Notes: generated from the letters alone by a model not told the origin. A DNA stretch of 64,000 nucleotides from Cerasicoccus arenae (GCF_014651635.1 NZ_BMXG01000004.1:62001-126000); one strand, 5' to 3'; numbered from the stretch's first letter, positions 43,548-53,473 are shown. A program made the numbers and translations.

Positions 43548-45836
43548 TCAGATGGCGAACTGCTCATGCAGCTCGGTTTGCATGTTGTGGAGTTTGCGAT
43601 AAACGCCATCGGGGAGTTCGAGCAAATCCTGATGGGAGCCTTGCTCGACGAGTTGGCCATCTTTCATGACAAGGAGTCGGTCAGCTTGCTTGAGAGTGGA
43701 TAGGCGGTGCGCGATTGCAATCACCGTGCGGCCCTGGACGAGCTTGTTTAGCGCTTCTTGAATTTTCCGCTCGGTCTCGGTGTCGACGTTACTGGTGGCC
43801 TCGTCGAGGATGAGGATCTTCGGGTTGTGCAGGATCGCACGGGCGATGGAAATACGTTGGCGTTCGCCGCCGGAGAGCGTATGCCCGCGCTCACCGACTA
43901 CGGTGTCGTAGCCTAGGGGGAGCTTGCAGATGAAGTCATGGGCGTTGGCTGCGCGTGCGGCTTCGATAACGTCTTCGTAGCCTGCATCACGTTGGCCATA
44001 GCGAATATTTTCCAACAATGAGCCGTGGAACAAGAATGGCTCCTGCAAAACCATGCCTAGGTGTTGGCGATAGCTGGAGACGTCAACTTCAGCCAAGTCT
44101 CTTCCATCGATTAGCACCTTGCCACCAGTCGCTTGGTAAAAGCCCGCAATGAGGTTGGTGATCGTGCTCTTACCAGCGCCCGATGGGCCGACTAGGCCGA
44201 TCATTTCACCAGGCTTGATGGTAAAGCTGATGTTCCGCAGTGTTTCGTGTACGCCGTCGTAGGAGAAATTTACGTTCTCCAGAACAATTTTACCGGACAC
44301 TTCGGTTACTTGGCATCGTTCATTGGAGAGGGTTGGGTCGGGCTCGGTGTCCATTATTTCGAATACGCGGTGCGCCGAGCTAACGGCCCGGTTGAGCATA
44401 CGTGTGATTTGACCAATGACCTCCAATGGGTGGAAGAACATCCCCATGTACATCAAGAACGCGACGAACGTGCCCACGGATAATGGCTTGCCCCAGTCTC
44501 CGAAGACACGAGGTAGCGCAAACGCCCATACGATCAGCGTAACGAAATGAACCGTGCCCATCAGCATGGGCCAAAACTTTGTCCACACGCCATGCACTTC
44601 GCGAAAGCTTTCCAGAGCCTTGTCATTGCGCTTGCCGAAGCGATTGACCTCACGGCTTTCCTGACTGAAGGCCTTGACGACGCGCATACCGGGGATGGTG
44701 TCCGAGAGCACAGCGGTTACGTCTGACCACTTGCGCCAAGCCTTCATGAAGTATTTGTTGATGTGCTTGCCGTGCAGGTAATAGGCGTAGAGGTAGGCGG
44801 GCACTGGGATGACCAGAATTAGCCCAAGCTGCCAGTCCATACTGATTAGCACGGTGCCCAGACCGATAAGCATGACGATGGCCAGAGTTGCCTCAACGAC
44901 GCCAAAGGCGATGAAGTCCCAGAGTCGGTCCGTGTCCGAGCTCACGCGGCTGATGATACTGCCCGTCTGCTTCTTGGAGAAAAACGTTAGGCTCAGCTTT
45001 TGTAGGTGGCTGTAAAGATCGCGCCGGAGATCGTGCGCGACGTTTTCACCAAGATAAGCCAGGCGCTTGAGACGAACCCATACGCATAGCTCACGTGTCA
45101 GATAAAGAAGTGCCAGTCCTCCAACGATGGACAGCGTTATCTCGGTGGTGGCAGTGCTCGACAGTTCGCCCAGCTCCAATGGCTTAAGGATTTTATCGAT
45201 CACGTAGCCTGTAATGAAAGGCGGGATCAGGTTGAGCATCGTTACAACCAGTGCACAGGCGAAGCCGACGGTGACGTCTTTACGATAAGGCCGGAAGTAG
45301 CCGATTAGCCGCATTATAATCTGAAACTGACTCGACATCACCGATGACTGCGCGTCTTTGATTTTCGCACTGACCGATTCAGCATAGGCACGGTCGGCGT
45401 TTTCGGGTGACACAGCATGCCCCTTTACCTGTTGGTCGAGCACGAAGCGGATGTTTTCCATCGCCTGCTTTTGCCGTCGCGAGTAGTTGACCTGCATCAG
45501 CGGCAACCGTGAATTATGGCGCAGCATCAGCAATGCGCTGGAGCTGAGGCCGGGTAATTCCATGACCTGTTGAATCTCGCTGCGGTCCAGTCGGTCGGGG
45601 TTGTTGTCGTCCGCAGTGGCGAAGAAAAACACCTCGTCGTGCCCGAGGACGAGCCAGCCTTGGGTCAGCTTGCCAACTGTATCCAAGTCCGCCATGGCGT
45701 ACAGCAGCGGCCCGCGACCGTTGTTGAGCGCTTTCACGCGGTCGATTAGTGCAGGCGGAATCTGCGCCGGTTGTCCGGCGTAGCGTTCAATGATGATACG
45801 GTCTTTGTGAAGGCGGTCGTGGGTATCCGTGGACAT
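43548..45836 (-). CDS. ABC exporter, fused membrane and ATPase domains
   Basis: 762 aa. An N-terminal extension of about 160 residues (GRGPLLYAMADLDTVGKL...WLVLGHDEVFFF) is typical of exporters paired with DUF1854 proteins; then six membrane segments (about 180-480) and an ATPase with Walker A GPSGAGKST, signature LSGGERQRISIARA and Walker B ILILDEATS. A half-transporter that would work as a homodimer in the inner membrane. Substrate unknown. It is preceded by a small ORF and an intrinsic terminator, suggesting attenuation control. Confidence 0.92.
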   Translation of the reverse strand: MSTDTHDRLHKDRIIIERYAGQPAQIPPALIDRVKALNNGRGPLLYAMADLDTVGKLTQGWLVLGHDEVFFFATADDNNPDRLDRSEIQQVMELPGLSSSALLMLRHNSRLPLMQVNYSRRQKQAMENIRFVLDQQVKGHAVSPENADRAYAESVSAKIKDAQSSVMSSQFQIIMRLIGYFRPYRKDVTVGFACALVVTMLNLIPPFITGYVIDKILKPLELGELSSTATTEITLSIVGGLALLYLTRELCVWVRLKRLAYLGENVAHDLRRDLYSHLQKLSLTFFSKKQTGSIISRVSSDTDRLWDFIAFGVVEATLAIVMLIGLGTVLISMDWQLGLILVIPVPAYLYAYYLHGKHINKYFMKAWRKWSDVTAVLSDTIPGMRVVKAFSQESREVNRFGKRNDKALESFREVHGVWTKFWPMLMGTVHFVTLIVWAFALPRVFGDWGKPLSVGTFVAFLMYMGMFFHPLEVIGQITRMLNRAVSSAHRVFEIMDTEPDPTLSNERCQVTEVSGKIVLENVNFSYDGVHETLRNISFTIKPGEMIGLVGPSGAGKSTITNLIAGFYQATGGKVLIDGRDLAEVDVSSYRQHLGMVLQEPFLFHGSLLENIRYGQRDAGYEDVIEAARAANAHDFICKLPLGYDTVVGERGHTLSGGERQRISIARAILHNPKILILDEATSNVDTETERKIQEALNKLVQGRTVIAIAHRLSTLKQADRLLVMKDGQLVEQGSHQDLLELPDGVYRKLHNMQTELHEQFAI

Positions 45837-45886
45837 GGCGTACAGTCAGTTAAAAATCAGTGGGTCAATTCGGCAAATCAGAAGAC

Positions 45887-45917
45887 AAAAAAACCCGGGA
45901 GCTTTGCGGTCCCGGGG
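45887..45917 (-). terminator. Strong intrinsic terminator between a small ORF and the ABC exporter gene
   Basis: Minus-strand CCCGGGA-N9-TCCCGGG followed by seven T. Perfect 7-bp GC-rich stem. It ends 50 nt before the ABC start codon and 24 nt after the stop of the small ORF, so it can act as an attenuator. Confidence 0.8.
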
Positions 45918-45941
45918 CGAGCGTGGTGGCGAAAAAATCGC

Positions 45942-46061
45942 TCAGCAAACGTTGGCGGCGGGAACCTTGGGAAAAATGCGACCCTTGATCGCGGCAAACT
46001 TCATGCAACCGCGCAGGGAAGGAGACTCAATGTCTTTCATATGATGCGGTGTGTTTTTCAT
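45942..46061 (-). CDS. Small ORF of 39 codons, possible leader peptide
   Basis: ATG to TGA, 39 aa, ending KGRIFPKVPAANVC; a second in-frame ATG is at codon 8. Basic, with two cysteines and no membrane segment. No clear Shine-Dalgarno. Its stop lies 24 nt before a strong terminator and about 105 nt before the ABC exporter. That arrangement resembles leader-peptide attenuation of drug-induced ABC exporters such as bmrB-bmrCD, but it could also be an independent small protein or sRNA. Confidence 0.45.
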   Translation of the reverse strand: MKNTPHHMKDIESPSLRGCMKFAAIKGRIFPKVPAANVC

Positions 46062-46189
46062 GAAGTGAAGGGATTGTTTCGGTGGGCGAAGTTGTTAAAA
46101 AAAAGGATAATACTTGTTACGTCAACCCTGAGTTTTGCCACGAACCTATGGCAGATATGTTTTAATCGAAAATAGGAATTCGCTAGGGG

Positions 46190-46939
46190 TTAACCCTCTT
46201 TTTCATTTAGAAGGCGGTCGAGTTCGTTCAATACACTTGTTGGGCCGACGTATTTACCGCCCACATAGCTGTGTTTGAGGATTTCGCCATTACGGTCCAC
46301 CAGAACCAGGCAAGGGATGCCGCTTGCGCTAAATTGAGTGAGTTGCTTGGCGGAGTCTTTCTTGTCGAAATCCAGTGAAAGCCAAGGCATTTCGTATTCG
46401 GTGATATAGCCTTCCATGGCATCTTCGCTACGGTCACTACTAACGAAAATGATCTCGAAATTACCATGCGTGGCAGAAGCCTTATTGTAGTATTCAATGA
46501 GCTTGGGGGTGAAACCTCGACATGGGGGGCACCAGTGCGCAGAGTAATAGATTCCGTAGTATTCCTTGGGCTCGAGTTTACCTCCGTTGGTTGAAATTAC
46601 GCGGTCACCGTCCCGCTTTACAAGGTCCCGAAAAATTGCTTTTTCAAAGGGAGTCTTTTCCACGGTTCTCTCTGCGGCGGCCAAATTTGGGTCGACGCCG
46701 TCATTCGCTTGTAAATCAGCGATGTATTGTTGGTCTTCAGCACTTAGCCGTTGAAGGGGGACTTGATAGCGCATGCCGTCGCCCTTGGTGAAGACAACAA
46801 ATGTCTCGCCGCCTTTGTCATATGTTTCCACGAAGTCCGCTGTCATCGGCTGCCCGGACTGGTCTTTCCAGACACGAGCGTCTGACACGGTGGCAGTTAT
46901 CAGTAAGAGGGCGAATTGGAAAATGGTGATGTATCGCAT
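46190..46939 (-). CDS. Secreted thioredoxin-like protein with SHD1 domain
   Basis: 249 aa. Signal peptide (MRYITIFQFALLLITATVSDA), then an SHD1-type module RVWKDQSGQPMTADFVETYDKG...VPLQRLSAEDQQYI, then a thioredoxin/nucleoredoxin-like domain with YYSAHWCPPCRGFTPKL and the cis-Pro GIPCLVLVD. Likely a periplasmic disulfide reductase or oxidase. Monocistronic; divergent from the xerD-like gene. Confidence 0.88.
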   Translation of the reverse strand: MRYITIFQFALLLITATVSDARVWKDQSGQPMTADFVETYDKGGETFVVFTKGDGMRYQVPLQRLSAEDQQYIADLQANDGVDPNLAAAERTVEKTPFEKAIFRDLVKRDGDRVISTNGGKLEPKEYYGIYYSAHWCPPCRGFTPKLIEYYNKASATHGNFEIIFVSSDRSEDAMEGYITEYEMPWLSLDFDKKDSAKQLTQFSASGIPCLVLVDRNGEILKHSYVGGKYVGPTSVLNELDRLLNEKEG

Positions 46940-47048
46940 ATTAATTATAAGGACTGGTGAATTGTGCTGTCCCTAGAACTTTGAATCAATCATTAATTAA
47001 GTTACATCTGCCAAGCTGAAGGTGTTTTACTTCTGCCAGTAGACGTTC

Positions 47049-47969
47049 ATGGTTGGAGCTATGTCAACACAGGCCTTTGAAGAGCCACTCCAGAGCTATC
47101 TTGCCATGCTTCAATTAGAGCGCGGGCTGGCAGCTCACACGCTCGAAGGCTACGAGGGCGATTTGCGCCAGTTTATTGCGTTCCTTGCGGCTCGTGGTGT
47201 TGCCGACTGGCTGGCGGTCCAAGGCGATGATCTTGCGGCGTGGATTGGCTCACTCAGTGATGAGGAATATGCGGTCACCAGCTTGGCTCGCAAGCTCACG
47301 GCCGCTCGTGGACTCTCTCAGCATTTGGTGGCCGAGCGTTTGCGAGAAGACGTCTTTTCGGAACTGGTGCGAGGTCCGAGACTGACCCGGAAATTGCCCG
47401 GTGCGCTCTCCCCCGAGGAGGTGGAACGCTTGCTCTTGGCTCCAGTCGAGACAACGCCGCAAGGTTTACGTGACCGCGCCATGCTCGAGTTAATGTATTC
47501 CAGTGGGCTGCGGGTCAGCGAGCTGTGCGCTTTGATGATCCAAGCTGTGGACCTTGAGACTGGTTTGCTGCGGGTGCATGGGAAGGGTTCCAAGGAACGC
47601 GTTGTGCCAATGGGCTCTCACGCGACCGCCGCGCTTCAGCGTTATCTGGATATTGCGCGCCCTAAACTGCTCAAGCCACGCACTGGCAGTGAGTTGTTCC
47701 TCAGCCAATGGGGCAGGGCACTTTCGCGAAAGACTTTTTGGGTGATGATCAAAAAGACGGCGCTTATGGCAGGCATTGATCAGCCAGTAAAACCGCATTT
47801 GCTACGTCATTCGTTTGCCACTCATCTGTTGGAGGGCGGTGCCGATTTACGGGCGATTCAGGAAATGCTGGGTCACTCCGATATTTCCACAACACAGATA
47901 TACACATACGTGCGAGGGCAATCTTTGGCCACAGCACATGACAAGCATCACCCGCGAAATCAGCTTTAG
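47049..47969 (+). CDS. xerD: Tyrosine recombinase XerC/XerD
   Basis: 306 aa. Resolves chromosome dimers at dif with its partner recombinase. N-terminal SAM-like DNA-binding domain, C-terminal catalytic domain with Arg155 (SGLRVSEL), Lys179 (VHGKGSKER), His250 and Arg253 (HLLRHSFATHLLEGG), His276 (LGHSDISTTQIY) and nucleophile Tyr285. It has housekeeping Xer features rather than those of a phage integrase, and there is no nearby attachment site. XerD versus XerC cannot be fixed from one copy. Confidence 0.88.
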   Translation: MVGAMSTQAFEEPLQSYLAMLQLERGLAAHTLEGYEGDLRQFIAFLAARGVADWLAVQGDDLAAWIGSLSDEEYAVTSLARKLTAARGLSQHLVAERLREDVFSELVRGPRLTRKLPGALSPEEVERLLLAPVETTPQGLRDRAMLELMYSSGLRVSELCALMIQAVDLETGLLRVHGKGSKERVVPMGSHATAALQRYLDIARPKLLKPRTGSELFLSQWGRALSRKTFWVMIKKTALMAGIDQPVKPHLLRHSFATHLLEGGADLRAIQEMLGHSDISTTQIYTYVRGQSLATAHDKHHPRNQL

Positions 47970-47972
47970 CAC

Positions 47973-48365
47973 TCAGGATTCCTGCTGTTCGTCTATTTGA
48001 GTGAGGAAGTGATCGATTTTTTGGAATAGACGTTCGAAGTTGATGGGCTTGGTCTCGAACTCGTCGCAGCCAGCTTCTAGGGCACGCTCACGGTCCCCTT
48101 GCATGGCGTGTGCAGTCAGCGCAATGATGGGGATGTGGCGAGTTTGTTCGGATTGACGCAGACGTGTAGCAACCGTCCATCCGTCCATCCCGGGCAAGCT
48201 CATGTCGAGCAGGATTAAGTGGGGCAATTGATCCTTGGCCGCTTGCAGGCCTTTGTTGCCATCGCCGGCGGACGTAGTATGGTAGCCCCGGCGATTTAAC
48301 CGTCGCCGGACCATGTCACAGAGGGTTGGATTATCCTCAATGACCAGAATATGGCATGAGTTCAT
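47973..48365 (-). CDS. Single-domain response regulator
   Basis: 130 aa receiver with phosphoacceptor Asp54 in [12 protein letters not shown], acidic pocket VIEDN, and Lys in FETKPINF. Overlaps the ammonium transporter-kinase gene by 4 nt, so it is the probable phosphate acceptor of that kinase. No DNA-binding domain, so its output is by protein contact or via an Hpt protein. Confidence 0.92.
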   Translation of the reverse strand: MNSCHILVIEDNPTLCDMVRRRLNRRGYHTTSAGDGNKGLQAAKDQLPHLILLDMSLPGMDGWTVATRLRQSEQTRHIPIIALTAHAMQGDRERALEAGCDEFETKPINFERLFQKIDHFLTQIDEQQES

Positions 48366-50524
48366 GTTCGCTGTACTGAGTTAATTTGTAGTTGCTCAGC
48401 AGGAACGGGTTTTTCAGTGGGGCTCAAGTCCCCGGGTAGGGTGATGGTGAATACAGACCCTACGCCGGGTCGTGAGGAAACCGCTACATCGCCACCCATA
48501 AGGTGACAGAAGCTGCGGGTGATCGCAAGGCCGAGACCGGTGCCGCCGTATTTGCGGGTGGTCGAGCTGTCGGCCTGCGTAAAGGCTTCAAAAATGTTTT
48601 TCATTTGTGACTCGGTCATCCCGATGCCGTTATCTGCCACTTCACAAATGAACAAGGGACGGTTATCTTCGGAGAATAGGCGTGAAAGCGTGAGCCGGAT
48701 TTCGCCTTTTTCGGTAAATTTCGTGGCGTTGGAGATCAGGTTGAGCAAGCACTGCTGGAGCTTTATTTCGTCGGTGACAAGGATCTCGATGTCATGCGGA
48801 ACATTGATAACCAGTTCGTTGCTATTCTCGCGCAACAAGGGTTTGACGGTCTGGGCCAGGCGGTGGACGAGGTCGGAGACGTCAATTGGCTCTAAGTGAA
48901 TTTCCAGTCGGCCGGACTCAATCTTTGAAATATCTAGGACACCATTAATCAGATGAAGCAGGTGGTTGCTGGCGTCGGCAATTGTTTGCAGATCCTCTCC
49001 GTAGCCTTGGACGCCATTTTCAACCAGTTCTTCCTGCACTAATTCAGTGTAGCCAGTTATTATACCTAATGGCGTGCGCAGTTCGTGGCTCATGTTGGCC
49101 AGAAACTCATTCTTAACTTTATTGGCGCGTTCAGCGTCTTCACGAGCCGCTTGCGCGGCGGCAATTGCTTCACCGCGGCGTTTGAATTCTTCTTCGACGC
49201 GGGTTATCACACGATTGTACTCTGCCGCAATTTGGCCGACTTCGGTGTGTGGCTCAACGTAGACTTGTTGGTTGAAACTCCCCATTCGCCGTTGTCGGTC
49301 CATTTCGGTTATGAGGTCCACCAACTCGGTGCTGGCACCATGCTCGGAAACATTCAGGCCAGCTTGCTCCTGCTCGGGCGTTACTCGAAGCTTCAGCATG
49401 CCACGAAGAATCAGAAAGAAGACGAGTGACGTGCTGAAGGTCCAAATGAAACAGACCACGATACCAAGAACTTGTACGCCCAATTGCTCCATGCGGCTAA
49501 AGCCTGTGCTCCAAGCAGCCTCTTGACCAAATAGAGCGACGGACAATGTGCCGAAGACTCCGCAAAAGGCGTGTGCAGGCACAGCTCCAACGGCGTCATC
49601 AATCTTCAGCTTTTCAAAGAGTAGCATACCTCCAAAGCAGATTAGCCCGGAGAGAATACCAACGATTGCAGCTCCGCCCAGGCTGACCACGTCACAACAG
49701 GCAGTAATTCCTACGAGGCCGCCAATGATGCCGTTCATAATCGACCAAGTCTTTGGCATGCCGTAGTAGAAATATGCGACAGACATGGCAGCGAGACCGC
49801 CGAAGGAACCCGCGACGATTGTGTTGGCGATGATCAGAGGCACGTGGCTGTTAAGCGCCAAAGTACTGCCTCCGTTGAATCCAATCCAACCAAACCACAG
49901 AATCAGCGTACCTGCGGAGGCCAGCGTGAGATTATGCCCCTGGATCTTGGGCTGCCCTGCCTCAAATTGTCCCAAGCGAGGCCCGATAATCAGAATACCT
50001 GCGAAGGCGACCCAGCCTCCAACTGAATGCACGACGGTAGAGCCGGCAAAGTCTAGGAACCCGCGTTTCGCCAGCCAACCGACGGGACCATCTGCATCAA
50101 CTGCCCATGCCCAGTGCCCGAAAATCGGGTAGATAATTGCAGAGACAAATACCGCGACAGCCAAGTAGGCACTGAAGCGAATTCGCTCAGCCACCGCGCC
50201 GGAAATAATAGTGATTGCTGTGCCGCAGAATACCAACTGGAAGACGAAAAATGCCAGTAATAGTGGCTCGTCACCTGGGTTAAATAGAAAATGCTCCAGC
50301 CCTAAGAAACCAGAAATACTACCGCCTCCGAACATTAACCCGAAACCGATGAGCCAAAAAACCGCTGCGGATACGCAGAAATCCGCCATGTTTTTTATAG
50401 CGACGTTGATGCTGTTCTTGGCTCGGACTAAACCGGACTCAAGTAAACAAAACCCAACCTGCATTGTCATCACCATTGCAGCGGTGACGAGAATCCAAGC
50501 TATATCTAAGCCCTCGGTTTCCAT
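48362..50524 (-). CDS. Ammonium transporter fused to a histidine kinase (Amt-HK sensor)
   Basis: 720 aa from ATG 50524, chosen because a sigma-54 promoter would start transcription between it and the next upstream ATG (50548). Eleven membrane segments of an Amt channel (residues 1-390) keep the twin pore histidines, His166 in [10 protein letters not shown] and His318 in [12 protein letters not shown] short HAMP-like or coiled region leads to a HisKA domain (phosphoacceptor His480 in [11 protein letters not shown]) and a HATPase ([23 protein letters not shown]). Such fusions act as ammonium-sensing kinases in anammox and other bacteria. It overlaps a receiver gene. Confidence 0.93.
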   Translation of the reverse strand: METEGLDIAWILVTAAMVMTMQVGFCLLESGLVRAKNSINVAIKNMADFCVSAAVFWLIGFGLMFGGGSISGFLGLEHFLFNPGDEPLLLAFFVFQLVFCGTAITIISGAVAERIRFSAYLAVAVFVSAIIYPIFGHWAWAVDADGPVGWLAKRGFLDFAGSTVVHSVGGWVAFAGILIIGPRLGQFEAGQPKIQGHNLTLASAGTLILWFGWIGFNGGSTLALNSHVPLIIANTIVAGSFGGLAAMSVAYFYYGMPKTWSIMNGIIGGLVGITACCDVVSLGGAAIVGILSGLICFGGMLLFEKLKIDDAVGAVPAHAFCGVFGTLSVALFGQEAAWSTGFSRMEQLGVQVLGIVVCFIWTFSTSLVFFLILRGMLKLRVTPEQEQAGLNVSEHGASTELVDLITEMDRQRRMGSFNQQVYVEPHTEVGQIAAEYNRVITRVEEEFKRRGEAIAAAQAAREDAERANKVKNEFLANMSHELRTPLGIITGYTELVQEELVENGVQGYGEDLQTIADASNHLLHLINGVLDISKIESGRLEIHLEPIDVSDLVHRLAQTVKPLLRENSNELVINVPHDIEILVTDEIKLQQCLLNLISNATKFTEKGEIRLTLSRLFSEDNRPLFICEVADNGIGMTESQMKNIFEAFTQADSSTTRKYGGTGLGLAITRSFCHLMGGDVAVSSRPGVGSVFTITLPGDLSPTEKPVPAEQLQINSVQRT

Positions 50525-50552
50525 GACTATGCCATAGGCAGGTTTCATATCA

Positions 50553-50568
50553 TGCAATTATCGAGCCA
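50553..50568 (-). promoter_or_regulatory. Sigma-54 (-24/-12) promoter of the Amt-HK operon
   Basis: Minus strand reads TGGCTCG-ATAA-TTGCA, one mismatch from TGGCACG-N4-TTGCW, with the GG and GC dinucleotides exactly 12 bp apart. Predicted start near 50542, 18 nt before ATG 50524. RpoN control fits a nitrogen-responsive transporter-sensor. Confidence 0.7.
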
Positions 50569-51008
50569 ACTATCGGTTGAATTAGGTGTAATACTCTAGT
50601 CAACCAGCGAGATTCCCGATTTACAATTTATTTACTGCGATGGAGTTACATCGCTTGCTAATGTTCAAGGAGGTCAGAAGGAGCAACGGTTTTTGAATTT
50701 AGATTGTACCATTCCCATTTACCACCTGCTGCTCACTGGTCACTGATTATTTGTCCCGTGGCGATACGGTGATCACAATCGATTTAGAGATAGGCGTGTT
50801 GCTGATATTGGCCCGCGCGCCAATCGGCACGACTCGGGGTAATATGCAGCGGGCTGATCCCCGTGGGTTTTCATAGGGAATAGCTCGGCCGTGCGTATCT
50901 CACCCTGGAAATGGCTGGTGATGGTTTCCTTTGCCTGAATAACAATGTCGGTGGTCTGACGTATCAATTCTTCGCTGACGCCTGAGTGCTCCGTGGTGTC
51001 CTCCCAAG
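50569..51008. other. Intergenic stretch without a convincing gene
   Basis: About 440 bp between the Amt-HK promoter and the hydrolase stop. It holds a GCGATG/CATCGC hairpin (50638-50655) without a T-run and a weak minus-strand open frame (TTG 50967 to stop near 50773, about 64 codons) that continues upstream in another frame of the hydrolase end and has no ribosome binding site. Probably non-coding or a decayed gene; UAS sites for an NtrC-type activator might lie here but I see none clearly. Confidence 0.5.
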
Positions 51009-51755
51009 TTAATTTTTCGCCAGTTCATTCAGCCAGGCGACGACGGTTTCGGTCACCTGTTTTTTGTGGATGGGATCATTGAAGCTGTGGTCTGCGCCCT
51101 CGATGAAGACGGTCTTTACTGTGCTGCCTTTCAAGCTGGCGATTTGCTCGGTGTCACGAGGGAGGACAACGTCGTCCGCGGTGCCATGGAGGAGGAGCCA
51201 AGGGGCGGTGACTGCTTCAGCTTGTGGGGCGACGCTGACAATGGTTTCGCACAGGTCGTGCATAAAGGCCGAGGAAAGCGGGCAGTTGTCCTCTTCCCAC
51301 ATCAGGCCTTCGTCGGGCGTTTCGGTGCCAAACTCAGTCTGGGCAAAGGCCTTGGTATCGACCATGCCCGCGAGCGAAATAAGCGCCTTGATGCGCGGGT
51401 CTCGTGCTGCCTGAAGCACCCCGACAGCACCGCCCATGCTATGGCCAACGTAGGCAATTTTGTCGTAATTGGTCGAAACGGCGTCCAAGATCGTCCGGAG
51501 GTCACCAACTTCTTTGGAGATCGTTGCCTCGCGGAAATCGCCTGCGGAGTCGCCATTGCCCGCAAAGGAAAAGGCCAGCGTGTTGAAGCCTGCGGCGTTG
51601 AGGGCGGCGGCGGTGCCGGCGATGATGGGGCGGTCTTTGTTGCCGGTTACACCGTGGCCGAGGACGACGATCCAGCCCGACAGTGCGTCATCGGAGCCAC
51701 TGAGGAAGTCATAGTGCAGTGCATCGCCATGTGCGTTTTTAATAATGTCGTCCAT
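51009..51755 (-). CDS. Alpha/beta hydrolase (esterase/dienelactone-hydrolase-like)
   Basis: 248 aa. Nucleophile elbow GHSMGGAVG, acid in HGTADDVVLP and catalytic His in GADHSFNDP, a complete triad; oxyanion region LGHGVTGNKDR. No signal peptide. Follows the 3-hydroxyacid dehydrogenase-like gene after 3 nt, so cotranscribed. Substrate unknown. Confidence 0.88.
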   Translation of the reverse strand: MDDIIKNAHGDALHYDFLSGSDDALSGWIVVLGHGVTGNKDRPIIAGTAAALNAAGFNTLAFSFAGNGDSAGDFREATISKEVGDLRTILDAVSTNYDKIAYVGHSMGGAVGVLQAARDPRIKALISLAGMVDTKAFAQTEFGTETPDEGLMWEEDNCPLSSAFMHDLCETIVSVAPQAEAVTAPWLLLHGTADDVVLPRDTEQIASLKGSTVKTVFIEGADHSFNDPIHKKQVTETVVAWLNELAKN

Positions 51756-51758
51756 AGC

Positions 51759-52646
51759 TTATCCGAGTGCGCGGCCTTTGAAGGTGAGTTCAGCGATGCC
51801 GGACTTGTCAAGTTCGCCGAGGCCCATTTCCGTCATCTTCGTGTATTGCTCGAAGGTGGCTTGAGCGAGCGGAGTTGCGATGCCTTGGCTCTTGGCGAGC
51901 GCAAGCGCGATGCCGGAGTCCTTGGCGGCGTGTTCAGCGGAGAAGTAGCAATCGTGGTCGCGCTGGATCATGTCCGCCGCATCAGTTTCGAGCACGCGTG
52001 AGTTTGCGCCGGTTTGGCTGAAGACCCGGCACAGCATGTCGAGGTCGAGCCCGAGTGCCTGACCGATGCCAAGTCCTTCTGCTAGGGCGGCGGTGTTGAT
52101 GTTCATGACCATGTTGACGAGCGCCTTGACCTCGGAGGCCTTGCCCGATGGGCCGACATAGTGTAGCGCCTTGCTAAGGTCATCGAGTAGCGGCTTGGTT
52201 TCGTTGAAAAGCGGCTCGCTGCCACCAATCATGAGAAAGAGTTCGCCGTTGCGTGCTTGAGGGATACTGGAGGCCATGCAGGCTTCGAGGCATTGTGCGC
52301 CGACCTGCGCCGCCGCGTTGTCCATCTTCTGGTGAACCGCGGGCGTTAGCGTGGCGCAATTGATAAATACGCGGTCTTTGGCACCTTGGAACAGGTTGTT
52401 TTGGCCGAAGAAAATGGCGTCCATCGCCTTGTCGTTGGTGACAACGGTCAGGATGATGTCTGAATCCGCAGTCACGTCTGCTAGCTTGGTTCGGACGTTT
52501 GCGCCGACTTCTTCAGCGAGTTCGCGCGCGACATCTGCATTGATGTCGAAGACTGAGGCGACGTTGTAGCCTTTATCATTGAGACAGCGGGCCATGTTAC
52601 CGCCCATGCGGCCGAGGCCGACGATTCCGATTTTCTTATCTTTCAT
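51759..52646 (-). CDS. Beta-hydroxyacid dehydrogenase (3-hydroxyisobutyrate dehydrogenase family)
   Basis: 295 aa. NAD(P)-binding GIVGLGRMGGNMA at residues 8-20, substrate motif of the family near residue 120 (LEACMASSIPQARNGELFLMIGG) and catalytic Lys in GKASEVKALVNM. Oxidises short 3-hydroxyacids or reduces succinic/glyoxylate semialdehydes. Operon with the hydrolase. Substrate cannot be fixed. Confidence 0.9.
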   Translation of the reverse strand: MKDKKIGIVGLGRMGGNMARCLNDKGYNVASVFDINADVARELAEEVGANVRTKLADVTADSDIILTVVTNDKAMDAIFFGQNNLFQGAKDRVFINCATLTPAVHQKMDNAAAQVGAQCLEACMASSIPQARNGELFLMIGGSEPLFNETKPLLDDLSKALHYVGPSGKASEVKALVNMVMNINTAALAEGLGIGQALGLDLDMLCRVFSQTGANSRVLETDAADMIQRDHDCYFSAEHAAKDSGIALALAKSQGIATPLAQATFEQYTKMTEMGLGELDKSGIAELTFKGRALG

Positions 52647-52747
52647 AATCAGGGAGATGATTGAAGTTTACCAAGTTGCACATACAGGGTCCAGTGATTA
52701 TCAACCTGTAGGGCAAGACTATGGAAGGATAAAGCGGTCTATTGGCT

Positions 52748-53473
52748 TTACGTTTTGTCTTTGGAGTCCTTCTTGGCGTCGGCGTGAATGACCTCCTCCA
52801 TGGTCAATCCTGTCAGCTGTTCAATGCCTTTGAACAATCGCCACATGGCGTAAAAACTGATCGGTAGGGTGCAGATGCTGATGACGATCAAGCCGACCCA
52901 ATGCTGGGTGCCAATCTCGGAGTTGTAAGCCGCCTGATCAACCCGCGGATCGGTCACCACGATCATTTTGGTAATGAAGAAATTCAGGAAGGCGCTGACG
53001 AGAAAGGATAGGGCGATAATCCACGTGCAGAGCTTCATGAGGTCATTGAACGAGGCTTTCTTGGCGGGCGTATCAATGCGGGCGTCGATCTTTTCCGCAT
53101 CGAAGATGTCGGGGTTGTAGAGAAGAGCGTGGATCAGCGGGTTTTTCGTTTTTAGAGACACCACGACAGCAATGCCGATGAGCAGCGGCATGAGGGTTTC
53201 CTTAATCGCAAAATAAATTGGCGGCAGTTTGAATAGCCCAATGCTCCCAGTGAGCAAAACGCCCACGATGCCGAGGATGGAAATAAGATTCCGTTTCTTG
53301 CGCTTCTTTAGGTCGTAGAGGAAATAGCCGACCGGAAACGCCAAAGCAACCAACAGCACGCTTGTGGGGCTAAGGAAGGGCAGCCATTTGGCACCCTTGT
53401 TCAAGATCATAACAGGCAACAACAGATTGAAGCCCAGATTCAAAAAAAGGTTCTCGCGCGGTGGTTGCGACAT
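52748..53473 (-). CDS. VC0807-like membrane protein
   Basis: 241 aa with six hydrophobic segments. Opens with FLNLGFNLLLPVMILNKG and contains FPVGYFLYDLKKRKKRNLISILGIVGVLLTGSIGLF, typical of the VC0807 family; a cytoplasmic loop follows the fourth segment. Function unknown. Divergent from coaB. Confidence 0.75.
   Translation of the reverse strand: MSQPPRENLFLNLGFNLLLPVMILNKGAKWLPFLSPTSVLLVALAFPVGYFLYDLKKRKKRNLISILGIVGVLLTGSIGLFKLPPIYFAIKETLMPLLIGIAVVVSLKTKNPLIHALLYNPDIFDAEKIDARIDTPAKKASFNDLMKLCTWIIALSFLVSAFLNFFITKMIVVTDPRVDQAAYNSEIGTQHWVGLIVISICTLPISFYAMWRLFKGIEQLTGLTMEEVIHADAKKDSKDKT

Noticed and set aside
47049-47969. Tyrosine recombinase as a mobile-element integrase
   Set aside because: Length and motifs fit XerC/D, and there are no attachment repeats, tRNA or phage genes around it.
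50773-50967. 64-codon minus-strand frame after the hydrolase
   Set aside because: TTG start, no ribosome binding site, no recognisable motif; noted only in the description of the gap.
51066-52001. 311-codon plus-strand open frame opposite the hydrolase and dehydrogenase genes
   Set aside because: Spans the two real genes antisense; both of these have complete catalytic motifs, so this is a shadow.
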